Source: Mycobacterium sp. 1164985.4 (GTDB taxonomy: Bacteria > Actinomycetota > Actinomycetes > Mycobacteriales > Mycobacteriaceae). Taken from it: DNA of 64,000 nucleotides. The notes beneath the pieces are model-generated. The model was not told where the DNA came from and made no database searches. It saw only the letters and a program-made list of their open reading frames with translations. Below are positions 43,316-53,354 of the stretch, piece by piece. The position numbers and the translations under genes are program-made. The stretch's first letter is position 1; every line of letters starts with the position of its first letter. The stretch is from the NCBI RefSeq assembly GCF_001668575.1, contig NZ_LZMD01000074.1, forward strand, positions 124,001-188,000. Direction: 5' to 3'.

Positions 43316-46300
43316 TCAACCCTCGAGTTCGGCCAGTAGGTCTCGCAGATCGGCGTCCGACATTCCGTCGATCAGCCGGTCCACGTCGTCGGCGGCGGCG
43401 GCCGGTTCCTGCGGGGACGGTGTCGCCTGCGTTGCCCCGTGGATCGTGTGCAGTTCGTCGAGCACGCGTGCGGCCAGCGAGTCGACGCTGACACCCTTGA
43501 GGATCTCCAGCACCGGCAGATCGATCGAGAACATGGTGTTGATCCTGACCCTGAAGTCCATCGCCATCATCGAGTCCAGGCCGATGTCATCGAGCAGGTC
43601 GTCGTTGCCGAAATCGGTAACGGCACAGTCGAAGACGGCGGCGACCAGCCGTTCGACCTGGTCGACGATCACATTGAGACGCTCGGGCTCCGGCGTGTGC
43701 GCGAGCACGTCCAGGATCGACCCGTCCGCACTGCCTTCGGCGTTCGTTGCGGTCGCCGCGTCGAGTTCGGCGAACATCTTGGGCAGGTGGCCGCCCAGGA
43801 GTTGGCGGGCACGGTTCCAGTCGGCGCTGATGGCGACGACGTTGGGGACGGCCTGGTTGATCAGTCGGTCGAGGATCAGCGATCCGGTGGCGGGTGTGAT
43901 CAACTCGATTCCCCGCATGGCGTAGACGTTTTCGAGGTTCAGGTCTTCGACCATGCCCACCGACCACGGGCCCCAGCCGATGGTGAGCGCCGGCAGTCCC
44001 TGCGCCTGCCGGTGATGCGCGAAGACGTCGAGAAACGCGTTGGCGGCGGCGTAGTTGCCCTGCCCGGGTGAGGCGATCACCGAGCCTGCGGACCCGAACA
44101 TCACGAAGAAGTCGAGTTCCTGCTCGGCGAATGCGGTGTGCAGCACCCGGGTGCCGGTGACCTTGGGGCCAATCACCTTCAGGAAGTCGTCTTCACCGAC
44201 GTTGACCAGAAGTTGGTCGTGGACGGATCCGGCCGCGTGGATGATGCCGCGCACCGGCCTGTCGCCGCCGCGGTTGTGCTCGGCCAACCAGACCGACACC
44301 TGGTCGATGTCGGTGATGTCGACGCTGGCGACACTCACCTGCGCTCCGAGGCGTTCGACCGAACGGACCGCCTCGACACCGGTGAACTGCGGATCGTCGG
44401 GGGTCATACCCGACCATCGGTCGCGGGGCGGCAGCCCACTCCTGCTGAGCAGCGTGATGTGTCGCGCACCGTGTTCGGCCAGGTAGGTGGCCACGGTGCG
44501 CCCGAGGGCCCCGGTTCCGCCGGTCACGACGTAGGTTGCGGTAGGAGAAAGCTTGGTGGGGAACGGTTTCGTAAGGTTAGCGCTCGGGCGCAGCCGCGGA
44601 ACCAGCGTGACGCCGCCGCGGATCGCGACCTGGTCCTCGGATGCCGGATCGAGGATGTGCCTGCAGACACGCCCTGCGGTGTCGTCGATGTCGTGGGCGT
44701 TCCCGAAATCGACATCGATGTCGATGAGTCCGCCCCAGCGTTCGACGAACTCCTGGTGTCCGATCACCCGGCCCATGCCCCACACCGTGGACTGGTCGAC
44801 GGCCAGCGGTTCGGTGCCCAGCGCCGGTTGCGCGTTCGCCGTGAGGAGATACAGGCGCGGGCTGACGGCGTCGTGCGCGGCGAGCGCCTTGGCGATACGC
44901 AGGACGGCGAGGGTGCCGAGGTGGTCGTTCGTTTTCGCGACCGACGCCTGCGGGTCCTGGTCGAGATCCATTGCCCAGCAGTCGATGACACCGGCCAGTT
45001 CACCGTCTTCGGCGAGATGCCGGTCGAACAGTTCGGTCATCTGTTCGGCGGACCGCTCGTCGATCGCATACCCGTCGTCGATCGCGGTCAGGGCGTCGAC
45101 GGGGCGGTGTGCGACGGTGCATACGCGGTGGCCGCCGTGCCGCAACCGGTCGGCGAGCGCGGTGCCGAACCCACTGTCGTCGACGAACACGAGGAAGGAG
45201 GAGGGGTCGACCTGCCGGCCTCCGGCGAGTTCGGGCGCCGGGACCCAGTGGAGTTCGTAGAGCCCCTTGTCGATTCGCTCCGGCGACATCCGCGTCGAGG
45301 CGCTCAGTGAGCGCACCGTGAAACCCTCGAAGACCGCGAGCGGTTCGCCTCGGTGGTCGCAGATCGTGATGTCGCTTTCGATCTCCTCCGCGGTCGCCGA
45401 CCTGACGGCCAGTCGCACCGTCATGTTCCCTTTGGGGCTGTCGTAGACGGCGCTGCGCCGGATGCGGGTGGGCAGGAACGGGCTGTCGCCGCTGTCGCCA
45501 CCGGAACGTCGTGCGCCGAACAGGGTTTGAAAGGCGCCGTCGATGAGCGCGGGGTGGAAGCGGTAGTCGTCGAGGTCGTCGACGATGGGCGACGGGATGT
45601 CCATCTCCGCGACCACCCAGTCCTCGCCCGCCGTGAGCCCGGTGACGGCACGGAACGCTTCGCCGTAGTCGAACCCGATCGCCTCGGTGAGGGCGTAGAA
45701 CTCGTCACCGGTGACCGCGTTGGCCGACAACACTTCTGGCGGCACCGTTCGCCCGCGCGGGGACTTCGGCAGCGTGGTGAGCTCGGCCGTCGCGGTGATC
45801 GTCCACTTCAGCTCGCCGTCGGCCGTCGCGGTGAACGCGGCGAACTCGAGGGTCCCGGTGTCCTGGTTGAGCGTGGTGCGCAGGATGGGATCGCAGGTGT
45901 CGTCGAGGATGAGGGCACGGTGCAGTACGAGATCGTCGACACCGGATTCGGCGCCGTAGGTTTTCCTGCCCGCCGCCAGGGCCATCTCGATGTACAGCGC
46001 GCCGGGTACGACGACGCTGCCCTGAACCCGGTGGTCGGCGAGGAACGGCACCAGCGCGGTGCTCAACTCGATCTCCCAGGTCGGATGCACGGCGCTGACC
46101 GGTTGGCCGAGCAGCGGGTGCACCGGGTGATAGTGCAGGGACTCGGTCGCCTCTTGGGTCTCGTTCCAGTACCGCCGCGACTGCCACGGGTAGCTCGGCA
46201 GCTTGAGTAGCCGGGCTCCCCCGCGGGGGTACATCGCGGCCCAGTCGATGTCGTGACCGTGATCGTGCAGCACACCGAGGCCGGCCATGAACGTGCGCAC

Positions 46301-48823
46301 GTCGTCGTCATGGCGACGCTGCATGGGCTGCACGAGCGTCTTCTGCGCGCCGGCGATCTCCAGGATCGATGCCGCCAGTACGGGATGGGGGCCGAGCTCG
46401 ACGAAGTGGCTGTAGCCATCGTCAATCATGCGGCGTGCGGCAGGCTCGAATAGCACCGTGACGCGGGTGTTTTGCCACCAGTAGGCGGCACCCGAGCGGT
46501 ATTCGTCCAGCCGGTCGCCGGTGACCGTCGAGTAGAGCGGAAGCTCCGCCGGTTTCGACGACAGCCCGTCGAGGGCGTCGTGGAGATCGCTTCTGATCGC
46601 GTCCATGTAATGCGTGTGATAGGGCACCTTGCCGGTCAGGTACCGGTGGAACACCCCGGCGTCGTCCAACCGGTGGGCGATGGCATCGAGCACCTCGCCG
46701 TCACCGGCGATGGTGACCGCGGAGGGGCTGTTGATCGCGGCCACCGAGACCCGCCGGCCGAACTCCTCGCGAGTCGCGTCGTCCAGCGCTGCCATCAGCG
46801 ATTCGGCGTCCAGGCCGACGGCGAGCATGCGGCCCCGACCGCTGGTGCGCTGTTGGAGCCTGCTGCGGTGGTAGATGACCTCGATCGCCTGCTCGAAGCT
46901 CAGCAGGCCGCCGAGGTGGTGGGCGGCAACTTCGCCCGCGCTGTGGCCGACCACCGCGTCGGGTCGGATGCCGAACGCTTCGAGTTGTGCGGCGAGCGCG
47001 ATCTGGATGGCGAAGTTCGCCGGCTGGGCGAACTCGGTTTCGCCCATCCGCGAATCGCTTTCGTCGCGCCGGAGTTCCTCGATCAGCGACCAGTCGGCGT
47101 GGCGGGCCAGCTCGCGATCGCTGCGCACGATGCTGTCGGTGAAGGCGGGCAATACGCCGAGGAGCCCGCGGCACATCTTCCACCATTGCGGACCCATTCC
47201 GGAGCAGACGAAGGCCAGCTTGGGCGTCGCGGAGGATGTGCGGGCGGACGAGATCTGGCCGCCGTCGGCGAGGGCACGCAGTTGGTCGCGGGCGTCGGAG
47301 ACACCGTCGGTGACCAGCGTGTGGCGATGGCTCAGATGTGAGCGTCGCTGCGACAGCGTGTATCTGAGGTCGGCCATGGTGACGGCCGGGTCGGCGTCCA
47401 GGTGGTCGGCCAACCGGCCCGCGGCTGCCACCAGGGCCTCCTCGCTGCGCGCCGAGATCGGCAGGAGGGTGAGCGGCGGCTCATCGGCCGAGGCCGGTGG
47501 CCGTGCAGCGGTCGGTGGTTCGGCGAGCACCGCGTGGGCGTTGGTGCCGCCGAATCCGAACGAGTTCACCCCGGCGATCCGCGGTCCGTCCCCGGGGAAC
47601 GGCCGGCCGGTGCGTGGGACGTCGAGCTTGAGTTCGGCGAAAGGAATGTGGCCGCTGGGGTTTTCGAGATGGAGATGCGCGGGGATGTACCCGTGCTTGA
47701 GGACGAGTGAGGTTTTGATCAGCCCCGCGACCCCGGCGCCCGCTTCGAGGTGGCCGATGTTGGTCTTGACGGACCCGATCGGCAGTGGGTCGGTCCGATC
47801 GGACGTCAGCGCCGCGGCCAGGGCGCGGGTCTCCACCGGATCGCCGACGGGTGTCCCGGTCCCGTGGGCTTCGACGTAGCCGACGTCTCGGGCTCTTACG
47901 CCTGCCCGGCGTAGTGCTGACGTGATCGCCGCGGACTGTGCCTCGGCGCGGGGCACGGTGATGCCGTCCGTGCGGCCGTCCTGGGACACCGCGGTCCCGA
48001 GGATCTGCGCGTAGATGTCGTCGCCGTCGCGCAGCGCCTGGTCGAGCGGCTTGATGACGACGACGGCGCCGCCCTCGGCGCGTGCGTAACCGTCGGCGGA
48101 CTCGTCGAACGCCTTGCAGCGGCCGTCGGGGCTGAGGAATCCGCTCTTGGACTCGGCGATCGCGGTGTTGGGCCCGATCATGATGTTGACGCCGCCGGCA
48201 AGGGCGAGCGAGCTCTCACCGTTCCAGATGCTCTGCGCCGCGAGGTGTACCGCGACCAGTGAACTCGAGCACGCCGTGTCGATCGTCATGCTGGGTCCGC
48301 GGAAGTCGAAGGCGAACGAGATCCGGTTCGCCAGCATCGTCATCATCATCCCGGCGGCCGAATGCGTCTTGAACTCGTAGCGGCTGCCGCGGCCCTGGTT
48401 CTGCAGCAGTTGGTAGTCGAGGGTGAAGCCGCCGATGAACACGCCGACGTCGGTTCCGGCCAGGTGGGTCGGCGCGAGGCCCCCGTCTTCCAGCGCCTCC
48501 CACGTGGTCTGCAGCATCAGGCGCTGCTGCGGGTCGATGGAATGCGCCTCGCGCGGCGAGATCCCGAAGAACTGCGGATCGAACTGGTCGATGGTGTCGA
48601 GGAAACCGCCCCGGCGGGTGACCATCTTCCCGACCTTCTTCGGGTTGGGGTCGTGGAATCGGTCTGCGTTCCAGCGTGATTCGGGAACGTCGCGGGTGGC
48701 GTCCACGCCGTCGGTCAGTAGGCGCCAGAAGTCCTCGGCGGATTCCACCCCGCCCGGTAACCGGCAGCCGATTCCGACCACCGCGAGCGGTGCAGGCCGG
48801 TGGTGGTTTTCGGTCGTCGTCAT
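43316..48823 (-). CDS. Single-module iterative-type type I polyketide synthase (KS-AT-DH-KR-ACP)
   Basis: A 1835-residue PKS. KS 12-440: Cys185 (DTACSSS), His320 and His358. AT 535-850: GHSAGE with Ser628. DH 900-1180: His931 in ADHRVQGSVVVPG and Asp1095 in HPALIDGAFQT. Inactive KR half then catalytic KR 1430-1610: TGGTGALG, Ser1578, Tyr1591. ACP 1720-1795: LDDIGLDSMMAM with Ser1751. No ER and no thioesterase. The layout and size equal those of bacterial iterative PKSs making methylsalicylate or orsellinate, but a short reduced chain is also possible. C-terminal MSDADLRDLLAELEG resembles PKS docking tails. Its ATG overlaps the halogenase-like gene stop (ATGA). AT specificity (YHTHYM) is unclear. 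Confidence 0.9.
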   Translation of the reverse strand: MTTTENHHRPAPLAVVGIGCRLPGGVESAEDFWRLLTDGVDATRDVPESRWNADRFHDPNPKKVGKMVTRRGGFLDTIDQFDPQFFGISPREAHSIDPQQRLMLQTTWEALEDGGLAPTHLAGTDVGVFIGGFTLDYQLLQNQGRGSRYEFKTHSAAGMMMTMLANRISFAFDFRGPSMTIDTACSSSLVAVHLAAQSIWNGESSLALAGGVNIMIGPNTAIAESKSGFLSPDGRCKAFDESADGYARAEGGAVVVIKPLDQALRDGDDIYAQILGTAVSQDGRTDGITVPRAEAQSAAITSALRRAGVRARDVGYVEAHGTGTPVGDPVETRALAAALTSDRTDPLPIGSVKTNIGHLEAGAGVAGLIKTSLVLKHGYIPAHLHLENPSGHIPFAELKLDVPRTGRPFPGDGPRIAGVNSFGFGGTNAHAVLAEPPTAARPPASADEPPLTLLPISARSEEALVAAAGRLADHLDADPAVTMADLRYTLSQRRSHLSHRHTLVTDGVSDARDQLRALADGGQISSARTSSATPKLAFVCSGMGPQWWKMCRGLLGVLPAFTDSIVRSDRELARHADWSLIEELRRDESDSRMGETEFAQPANFAIQIALAAQLEAFGIRPDAVVGHSAGEVAAHHLGGLLSFEQAIEVIYHRSRLQQRTSGRGRMLAVGLDAESLMAALDDATREEFGRRVSVAAINSPSAVTIAGDGEVLDAIAHRLDDAGVFHRYLTGKVPYHTHYMDAIRSDLHDALDGLSSKPAELPLYSTVTGDRLDEYRSGAAYWWQNTRVTVLFEPAARRMIDDGYSHFVELGPHPVLAASILEIAGAQKTLVQPMQRRHDDDVRTFMAGLGVLHDHGHDIDWAAMYPRGGARLLKLPSYPWQSRRYWNETQEATESLHYHPVHPLLGQPVSAVHPTWEIELSTALVPFLADHRVQGSVVVPGALYIEMALAAGRKTYGAESGVDDLVLHRALILDDTCDPILRTTLNQDTGTLEFAAFTATADGELKWTITATAELTTLPKSPRGRTVPPEVLSANAVTGDEFYALTEAIGFDYGEAFRAVTGLTAGEDWVVAEMDIPSPIVDDLDDYRFHPALIDGAFQTLFGARRSGGDSGDSPFLPTRIRRSAVYDSPKGNMTVRLAVRSATAEEIESDITICDHRGEPLAVFEGFTVRSLSASTRMSPERIDKGLYELHWVPAPELAGGRQVDPSSFLVFVDDSGFGTALADRLRHGGHRVCTVAHRPVDALTAIDDGYAIDERSAEQMTELFDRHLAEDGELAGVIDCWAMDLDQDPQASVAKTNDHLGTLAVLRIAKALAAHDAVSPRLYLLTANAQPALGTEPLAVDQSTVWGMGRVIGHQEFVERWGGLIDIDVDFGNAHDIDDTAGRVCRHILDPASEDQVAIRGGVTLVPRLRPSANLTKPFPTKLSPTATYVVTGGTGALGRTVATYLAEHGARHITLLSRSGLPPRDRWSGMTPDDPQFTGVEAVRSVERLGAQVSVASVDITDIDQVSVWLAEHNRGGDRPVRGIIHAAGSVHDQLLVNVGEDDFLKVIGPKVTGTRVLHTAFAEQELDFFVMFGSAGSVIASPGQGNYAAANAFLDVFAHHRQAQGLPALTIGWGPWSVGMVEDLNLENVYAMRGIELITPATGSLILDRLINQAVPNVVAISADWNRARQLLGGHLPKMFAELDAATATNAEGSADGSILDVLAHTPEPERLNVIVDQVERLVAAVFDCAVTDFGNDDLLDDIGLDSMMAMDFRVRINTMFSIDLPVLEILKGVSVDSLAARVLDELHTIHGATQATPSPQEPAAAADDVDRLIDGMSDADLRDLLAELEG

Positions 48824-50574
48824 ACCTGCAACTCACGGATAGCGGTGGAAATCCAGCCGGAACTGACCGGATTGTTGTGCTGCTCTTGGCGATACGCGAA
48901 GCGGAGTTCCCTCAGCAGGGAATCGCGTTGCCACTCCTGGACCTGCGCGACGGCGTCGTCGTCGTCGAACAGCGCGGATTTGTCGGCGAGAACGGTCTCG
49001 ACGAGCTGACCCGCCAGTTGCCGCAACAATCGGCCGTTCGCGTCGAAGCGGTCGGCGAAGTCGGGCGCCGGTTCCATCATCGCCTCGTGCAGCGTCACCA
49101 TGAAGTTCAGCGGCGAGTACAGGTCGACGAACCGCACGGACGATTCGCGTCCTTCCACCGCGGCCCACTCGCGGAAGAACCGTTGGACGCGGTTGCTCAG
49201 CGCGATCAGCCCTTCGAGGTGCGGCACGACAGCGGGATCGTCGGCGACGCTGACGAATCGGCCGTTGCGGTATAGCAGGCCAATGAACCCCCAGTAGAAT
49301 GCGACGTCCCAGATGATCTTGGTCGACATCACGGTCGGCGTTCCCATTAGCGGGTACTGCCGCTCATACACCGCAAGCCACATGTCGGCCAATGACCGGA
49401 ACAGCGAATCGCTGATGGCCGCCCTGGCGATCACGTCCTCGCCGTCGAGGTCGCGCACAACCATGTCGGTGATGAGACCGTTGCCGATCGCGACCAGGTC
49501 CAGTCCCGAGGAATACAACGGGTCGAGGAACACTCCGGCGTCGCCGGTGAGGCACCAGCGGGCCGCGCCGTCGAAGACCTTCGTGGCGGCGTGGCTGTAG
49601 TGCTTCATGACTCGGAAGTCCATGATCTGGTCGTTGTATCGCGCGATCTCGTCGGCGCACTGCGGCTCGTGTTCGCGGATCCACGCTTTGGCCTTGTCCA
49701 GCGTGTTGAACTCGTCGAACGCGTGATGGTCCGGGTCGGCGACGATACCGACGCTGGTGGCGCCGGAGGCGAGCCGGATGAGCCACACCCAATAGCCCTC
49801 GCCCATCAGGTGATTCGTCGACAACGCCCGGTCGCCTTCGACGAGGCGCGACTGCCAGTCGACGTCGTCGCTCCACCGTCCGACATCGAGTTCGGCCTTG
49901 ACGCGAAACCAGGCCGCGTTGCAATGGTGGCCGGTGGCGCGCTTGAGCTCCAGCTGGCGTGACAACGTCCGGTTCCGTCCGGACGCGTCGACGACCCAGC
50001 GTGCCGTCGTGCGCATCGTGTCGTCGCCGTCCTGGTAGCAGATGGTGTGGCCGTCGTCGGCGAATTCCACGGCGCGCACGCGCCCGCGGACGACCGCGAT
50101 GCCCTCTGCCGCACACCGGCGGGCGAGTTCGTTCTCGAGCCTGCCGCGGTCGATCTGGTAGGTCACCTGGGGTACGAACGAGGAGCTGCCGAGTTCGACG
50201 CGGCTTGCGATGTCGGTGTTGCCGTTGTGCGAGAAGAACATCCGCAACCCCATCTTGCGGATCTGCTCGGTGTTCAGGTGGTCGGCCAGGCCGAGGCGTT
50301 CGCGGAGATAGTGCGCGGACACCTCCACCGTCGACTCCCCCACCGTGTGGGTGATCTCGGGAACGGGTCGCGACGTCGGTTCGATGAGCACGATCCCGGT
50401 CCCCGGGCGTGCGGAGCGTAGCTCCAGCGCGAGTGTCAACGCGGCGGCGCCGCCACCGATGACGGCGACATCGTGGTCGGTGTTGGTGGTTGCGGTGTCT
50501 GACAACCGGTTTCGGATCTTGCGGGCGAGCGCGGCCCTGGCCTCGGGGCCGAGTTGTGACAGTTTCTCTCGCAC
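48820..50574 (-). CDS. Flavin-dependent halogenase-like oxidoreductase, PKS cluster
   Basis: A 584-residue FAD protein. FAD motif VIGGGAAALTLALELRS near residue 38; GEST at 79-82; Lys107 in IRKMGLRMFF sits where halogenases have their catalytic Lys; WVWLI at 262-266 matches the halogenase WxWxI(P) motif with Arg for Pro; GDAGVFLDPLYSSGLDL near 345 matches the DP-FSSG block. It would chlorinate or brominate the ACP-bound or free polyketide, or alternatively hydroxylate. The N-terminal helix REKLSQLGPEARAALARKI looks like a docking segment. Overlaps PKS (ATGA). Assignment as halogenase rather than monooxygenase is by motifs only. Confidence 0.78.
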   Translation of the reverse strand: MREKLSQLGPEARAALARKIRNRLSDTATTNTDHDVAVIGGGAAALTLALELRSARPGTGIVLIEPTSRPVPEITHTVGESTVEVSAHYLRERLGLADHLNTEQIRKMGLRMFFSHNGNTDIASRVELGSSSFVPQVTYQIDRGRLENELARRCAAEGIAVVRGRVRAVEFADDGHTICYQDGDDTMRTTARWVVDASGRNRTLSRQLELKRATGHHCNAAWFRVKAELDVGRWSDDVDWQSRLVEGDRALSTNHLMGEGYWVWLIRLASGATSVGIVADPDHHAFDEFNTLDKAKAWIREHEPQCADEIARYNDQIMDFRVMKHYSHAATKVFDGAARWCLTGDAGVFLDPLYSSGLDLVAIGNGLITDMVVRDLDGEDVIARAAISDSLFRSLADMWLAVYERQYPLMGTPTVMSTKIIWDVAFYWGFIGLLYRNGRFVSVADDPAVVPHLEGLIALSNRVQRFFREWAAVEGRESSVRFVDLYSPLNFMVTLHEAMMEPAPDFADRFDANGRLLRQLAGQLVETVLADKSALFDDDDAVAQVQEWQRDSLLRELRFAYRQEQHNNPVSSGWISTAIRELQV

Positions 50575-50580
50575 TGGAGA

Positions 50581-51870
50581 TCACCTTCCCTCGACGGCTA
50601 CGCCCGCCAGGTCCGCCTGCTGCGGCGTGGCGTCGGCCGGAGTCCGGTGGCGCCCGTAGACGTAGTTGAAGATCGGCGTCGCCATCAGGGTGGTGATGAT
50701 GGCGACCAACACCAGGATCGTGAAGAGGGTCGGGGTGATGATGCCCGCCTCGAGGCCGATGTTGAGCAGGATGAGTTCGATCAACCCGCGTGCGTTCATC
50801 AACGACCCGAGCGCGACGGACTCCCTCAGCGGGACCTTCCGCAACCGCGCGGCCAGTGTGCAGGCCAGCCCCTTACCCGCGATCGCCACAACGAGGATGC
50901 CCAACGTCACCGCCCACAGCGTCGGCGTGTTCACGAGACCGATTTCGGTGTTGAGCCCGGAGTAGACGAAGAACAACGGCAGAAGGAACGTGGTGGTGAG
51001 CGGTTCGAGGGAGCCTGTGATCTTCTCGGCGAACAAGCCGGACGGCATGGCGACACCGAGGACGAACGCACCGAAGATCGCGTAGATCCCGATGACATCG
51101 GTGAACCAGGCGCAGCCCATGAGAAGGATCAGCACGACGCTCAACATCGTCGGGGTGACGGTGTTGCGGCGTTCGGTCATGGTGCCGAACACACCGAGCG
51201 CCCTGCGCCCCGCGGTGAGGAGCAGCACGGTGTAGGCCGCGCCACCGACGATGGCGATCAACGCGATCGTCGGGTCGCCCTGGTGGATGGCGAGCACGAC
51301 GGCGAGGATGCACCAGGAGATCGCGTCGTCGGTCGCGCCGCAGGCGAGCGCGAGGGTGCCCAGACCCGTTCCGGTCAGCCGAGTTTCGAAGATGATTCGG
51401 GCGAGCATCGGGAACGCCGTGATCGCGATCGAGGCGCCGAGGAACAACATCGCCATGAGCGGTGTGACGCCTTCACCGAAGAAGTCGTCTCCGGTCATCA
51501 ATGGGATCGCGACGAGCGCCCCGAGGACGAGCGGGGCGAAGATGCCCGCGGCCGAGACGGTCGCCGCAGTGCCTGCGCGGTGCTTGATCAGGTCGACGTC
51601 GAAGTTGAGCCCGACGAGGAACATGTAGAGGACGAGGCCGATCTGCGCGGCGGTGTACAACACGACGTTCGCTTCACCCGAGGGAAACAGTTCCGCCTGA
51701 AGGCCCGGGGCGATTCGCCCCAGCAGCGACGGGCCGAGGATGACGCCGGCGATCATCTCGCCGACGACCTGCGGTTGGCCCAGGCGTTGGGCGATCAGGC
51801 CGACGACCCGGCATGCGACGAGGATGACGGCGAGGGCGAGAAAGAAGTCGATGGCGACGGCTGCGGGCAT
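50581..51870 (-). CDS. CPA2-type cation:proton antiporter, PKS cluster
   Basis: A 429-residue membrane protein with about 12 helices. It has the CPA2 signatures PQVVGEMIAGVILGPSLLG near residue 33, YMFLVGLNFDVDLI, and the ion-site region ACGATDDAISWCILAVVLA near 180 with the Asp-Asp pair. No Rossmann regulatory domain follows, unlike KefB. It is probably the first gene of the operon, six bases ahead of the halogenase-like gene. Similar antiporters occur in some specialised-metabolite clusters, perhaps in resistance. A 246-base region upstream (to 52116) holds its promoter; no other gene was seen there. Confidence 0.88.
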   Translation of the reverse strand: MPAAVAIDFFLALAVILVACRVVGLIAQRLGQPQVVGEMIAGVILGPSLLGRIAPGLQAELFPSGEANVVLYTAAQIGLVLYMFLVGLNFDVDLIKHRAGTAATVSAAGIFAPLVLGALVAIPLMTGDDFFGEGVTPLMAMLFLGASIAITAFPMLARIIFETRLTGTGLGTLALACGATDDAISWCILAVVLAIHQGDPTIALIAIVGGAAYTVLLLTAGRRALGVFGTMTERRNTVTPTMLSVVLILLMGCAWFTDVIGIYAIFGAFVLGVAMPSGLFAEKITGSLEPLTTTFLLPLFFVYSGLNTEIGLVNTPTLWAVTLGILVVAIAGKGLACTLAARLRKVPLRESVALGSLMNARGLIELILLNIGLEAGIITPTLFTILVLVAIITTLMATPIFNYVYGRHRTPADATPQQADLAGVAVEGR

Positions 51871-52116
51871 ATCAGGTCCTAAGGTTCGCTCGGGAAACCG
51901 CAGCTGTGCTGAGTTGAACGGAGCGCAGCGCTGCGCGGGCGGGCTCCACCAGTCCGTCTATGACTCACCTCGTCGCTTCCGACCTGTTAGACGTGTGCAC
52001 GTCTCGCCGGAGACGATGCATCTTCGATGCGGTGGGGTATTGACAGAATAAGCGGTCGCTAACCGTCAAATTCTTTCCGAATGATGACGCGGGCCGATCG
52101 GTCCAGGCGTGCGGTG

Positions 52117-53250
52117 TCAGGGATCCGGCTCGGTACCAATCGCGTCGCCCGCGGCCCGCTGATCGATCTGCTCGTTGACGTAGCGGGCGAGCACCGTCAG
52201 CATCGCCACCGTCGGGACGGCGAGGAAGGCGCCGACGATCCCGTACAACGCGCCGCCCGCGGTCACCGCGAGCAGCACCACCGCTGCGTGCAACTTCATC
52301 ACGCGGCTCTGCAGCAACGGCTGCAGCACGTTCCCTTCGATCTGCTGCACGGCGATGATGACGGCGAGGACCAGCAGTGCGTTGACGAAACCGTTGGCCA
52401 CCAATGCGATCAGCACCGCGAGCGCTCCGGCGACGAAGGCGCCGATGAACGGAACGAATGCACCGATGAAGGTCAGTACGGCCAAGGCGGGCGCAAGCGG
52501 GACGCCGAGGACCACTAGGCCGGCGCCGATGAAGACCGCGTCGATCAGAGCCACTGCCGTTTGCGCGCGGATAAAGCCGCCGAGGTTGTCCCACATCCTG
52601 CTCAGCACGATTTCCATGTGCCGACCGGCGCGCCGCCCGATCAGTCCGACGAGCCAGGGCAGAAATTTGCGTCCGTCTTTGAGGACGAAGAACGAGAGCA
52701 CGACGGTCAGTACCAGCGTCACGAGGACGCTTCCGACCGTACTGACCCCGCTGATGACACCCGTCGCGACCGCCGAGGACCGTTCCCGCACCGCGTTGAC
52801 CAGTGAGTCGGCGAAGCGCTCCAGCTGCTCCTGTCGCATGTTGAGCGGGGGCCCGGCGATCCAGTCCTGCAGTCGGTTGATGCCTTCCGTCGCCTGGTCG
52901 ATCAGCGCAGGCATCTGGCTCAGCAGCGGGGGGATGATCAGCGCGATGAGACCGGACGCGACCGCCAGGAACAGCAGCAGCGTCATCAGCGCCGCGGCGG
53001 CGGGCGGTATGCCTGCGCGGTCCATCAGGATGCGTGCCGGTGGCCAGAGCACCGTGCACAGCACGACGGCGAGCAGGACGGGCAGGAGGATCACCCACAG
53101 CTGGGCTGCGAGCCAACCGAGTACCACCACGCCCGCAGCGATCGCCACGATGACTAACGACCACTTCGCCAGCCATAACGCGCCGCTGCCGATGAGGGCA
53201 CCGCGATCCCGCCTGGGTGCTGCGCCGGGGCTGTGTTCGGTCACGAGCAT
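52117..53250 (-). CDS. AI-2E family (PerM-like) membrane protein
   Basis: A 377-residue protein with the AI-2E/PerM layout: two N-terminal helices (LAKWSLVIVAIAAGVVVLGWLAAQLWVILLP), a long amphipathic region (about 120-190), then paired helices (SVLVTLVLTVVLSFFVLKDG; FIGAFVPFIGAFVAG). FVPFIGAF is a family hallmark. Mycobacterial members are exporters or permeases of unknown substrate. The ATG at 53250 has GAGAAGAGA ahead; a GTG six bases downstream is equally likely. Upstream open frame to 53553 is not family-like. Minus strand, 246 bases from the PKS operon antiporter, so a separate unit. Confidence 0.87.
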   Translation of the reverse strand: MLVTEHSPGAAPRRDRGALIGSGALWLAKWSLVIVAIAAGVVVLGWLAAQLWVILLPVLLAVVLCTVLWPPARILMDRAGIPPAAAALMTLLLFLAVASGLIALIIPPLLSQMPALIDQATEGINRLQDWIAGPPLNMRQEQLERFADSLVNAVRERSSAVATGVISGVSTVGSVLVTLVLTVVLSFFVLKDGRKFLPWLVGLIGRRAGRHMEIVLSRMWDNLGGFIRAQTAVALIDAVFIGAGLVVLGVPLAPALAVLTFIGAFVPFIGAFVAGALAVLIALVANGFVNALLVLAVIIAVQQIEGNVLQPLLQSRVMKLHAAVVLLAVTAGGALYGIVGAFLAVPTVAMLTVLARYVNEQIDQRAAGDAIGTEPDP

Positions 53251-53354
53251 TCTCTTCTCAGCGTCCACCCTGTCGAGAGGACCGAGGTCGTCTACCCAGG
53301 CCCGTCGTATCGAAACCGCGGCCGGTCCACTAGCGGTCTCGCCGATCTTGGTGG

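Noticed and set aside
44138..45310. Plus-strand open frames across the PKS gene.
   Set aside because: Shadows of the PKS; the minus strand has all catalytic motifs in frame.
46218..46231. CCCCCGCGGGGG followed by TA inside the PKS gene, resembling the CstR-type operator.
   Set aside because: It lacks the left TA arm, lies deep inside coding sequence and simply reflects high GC.
43316..48823. Enediyne-type PKS.
   Set aside because: Domain order here is KS-AT-DH-KR-ACP with the ACP at the C-terminus; enediyne PKSs place the ACP between AT and KR and end in a PPTase.
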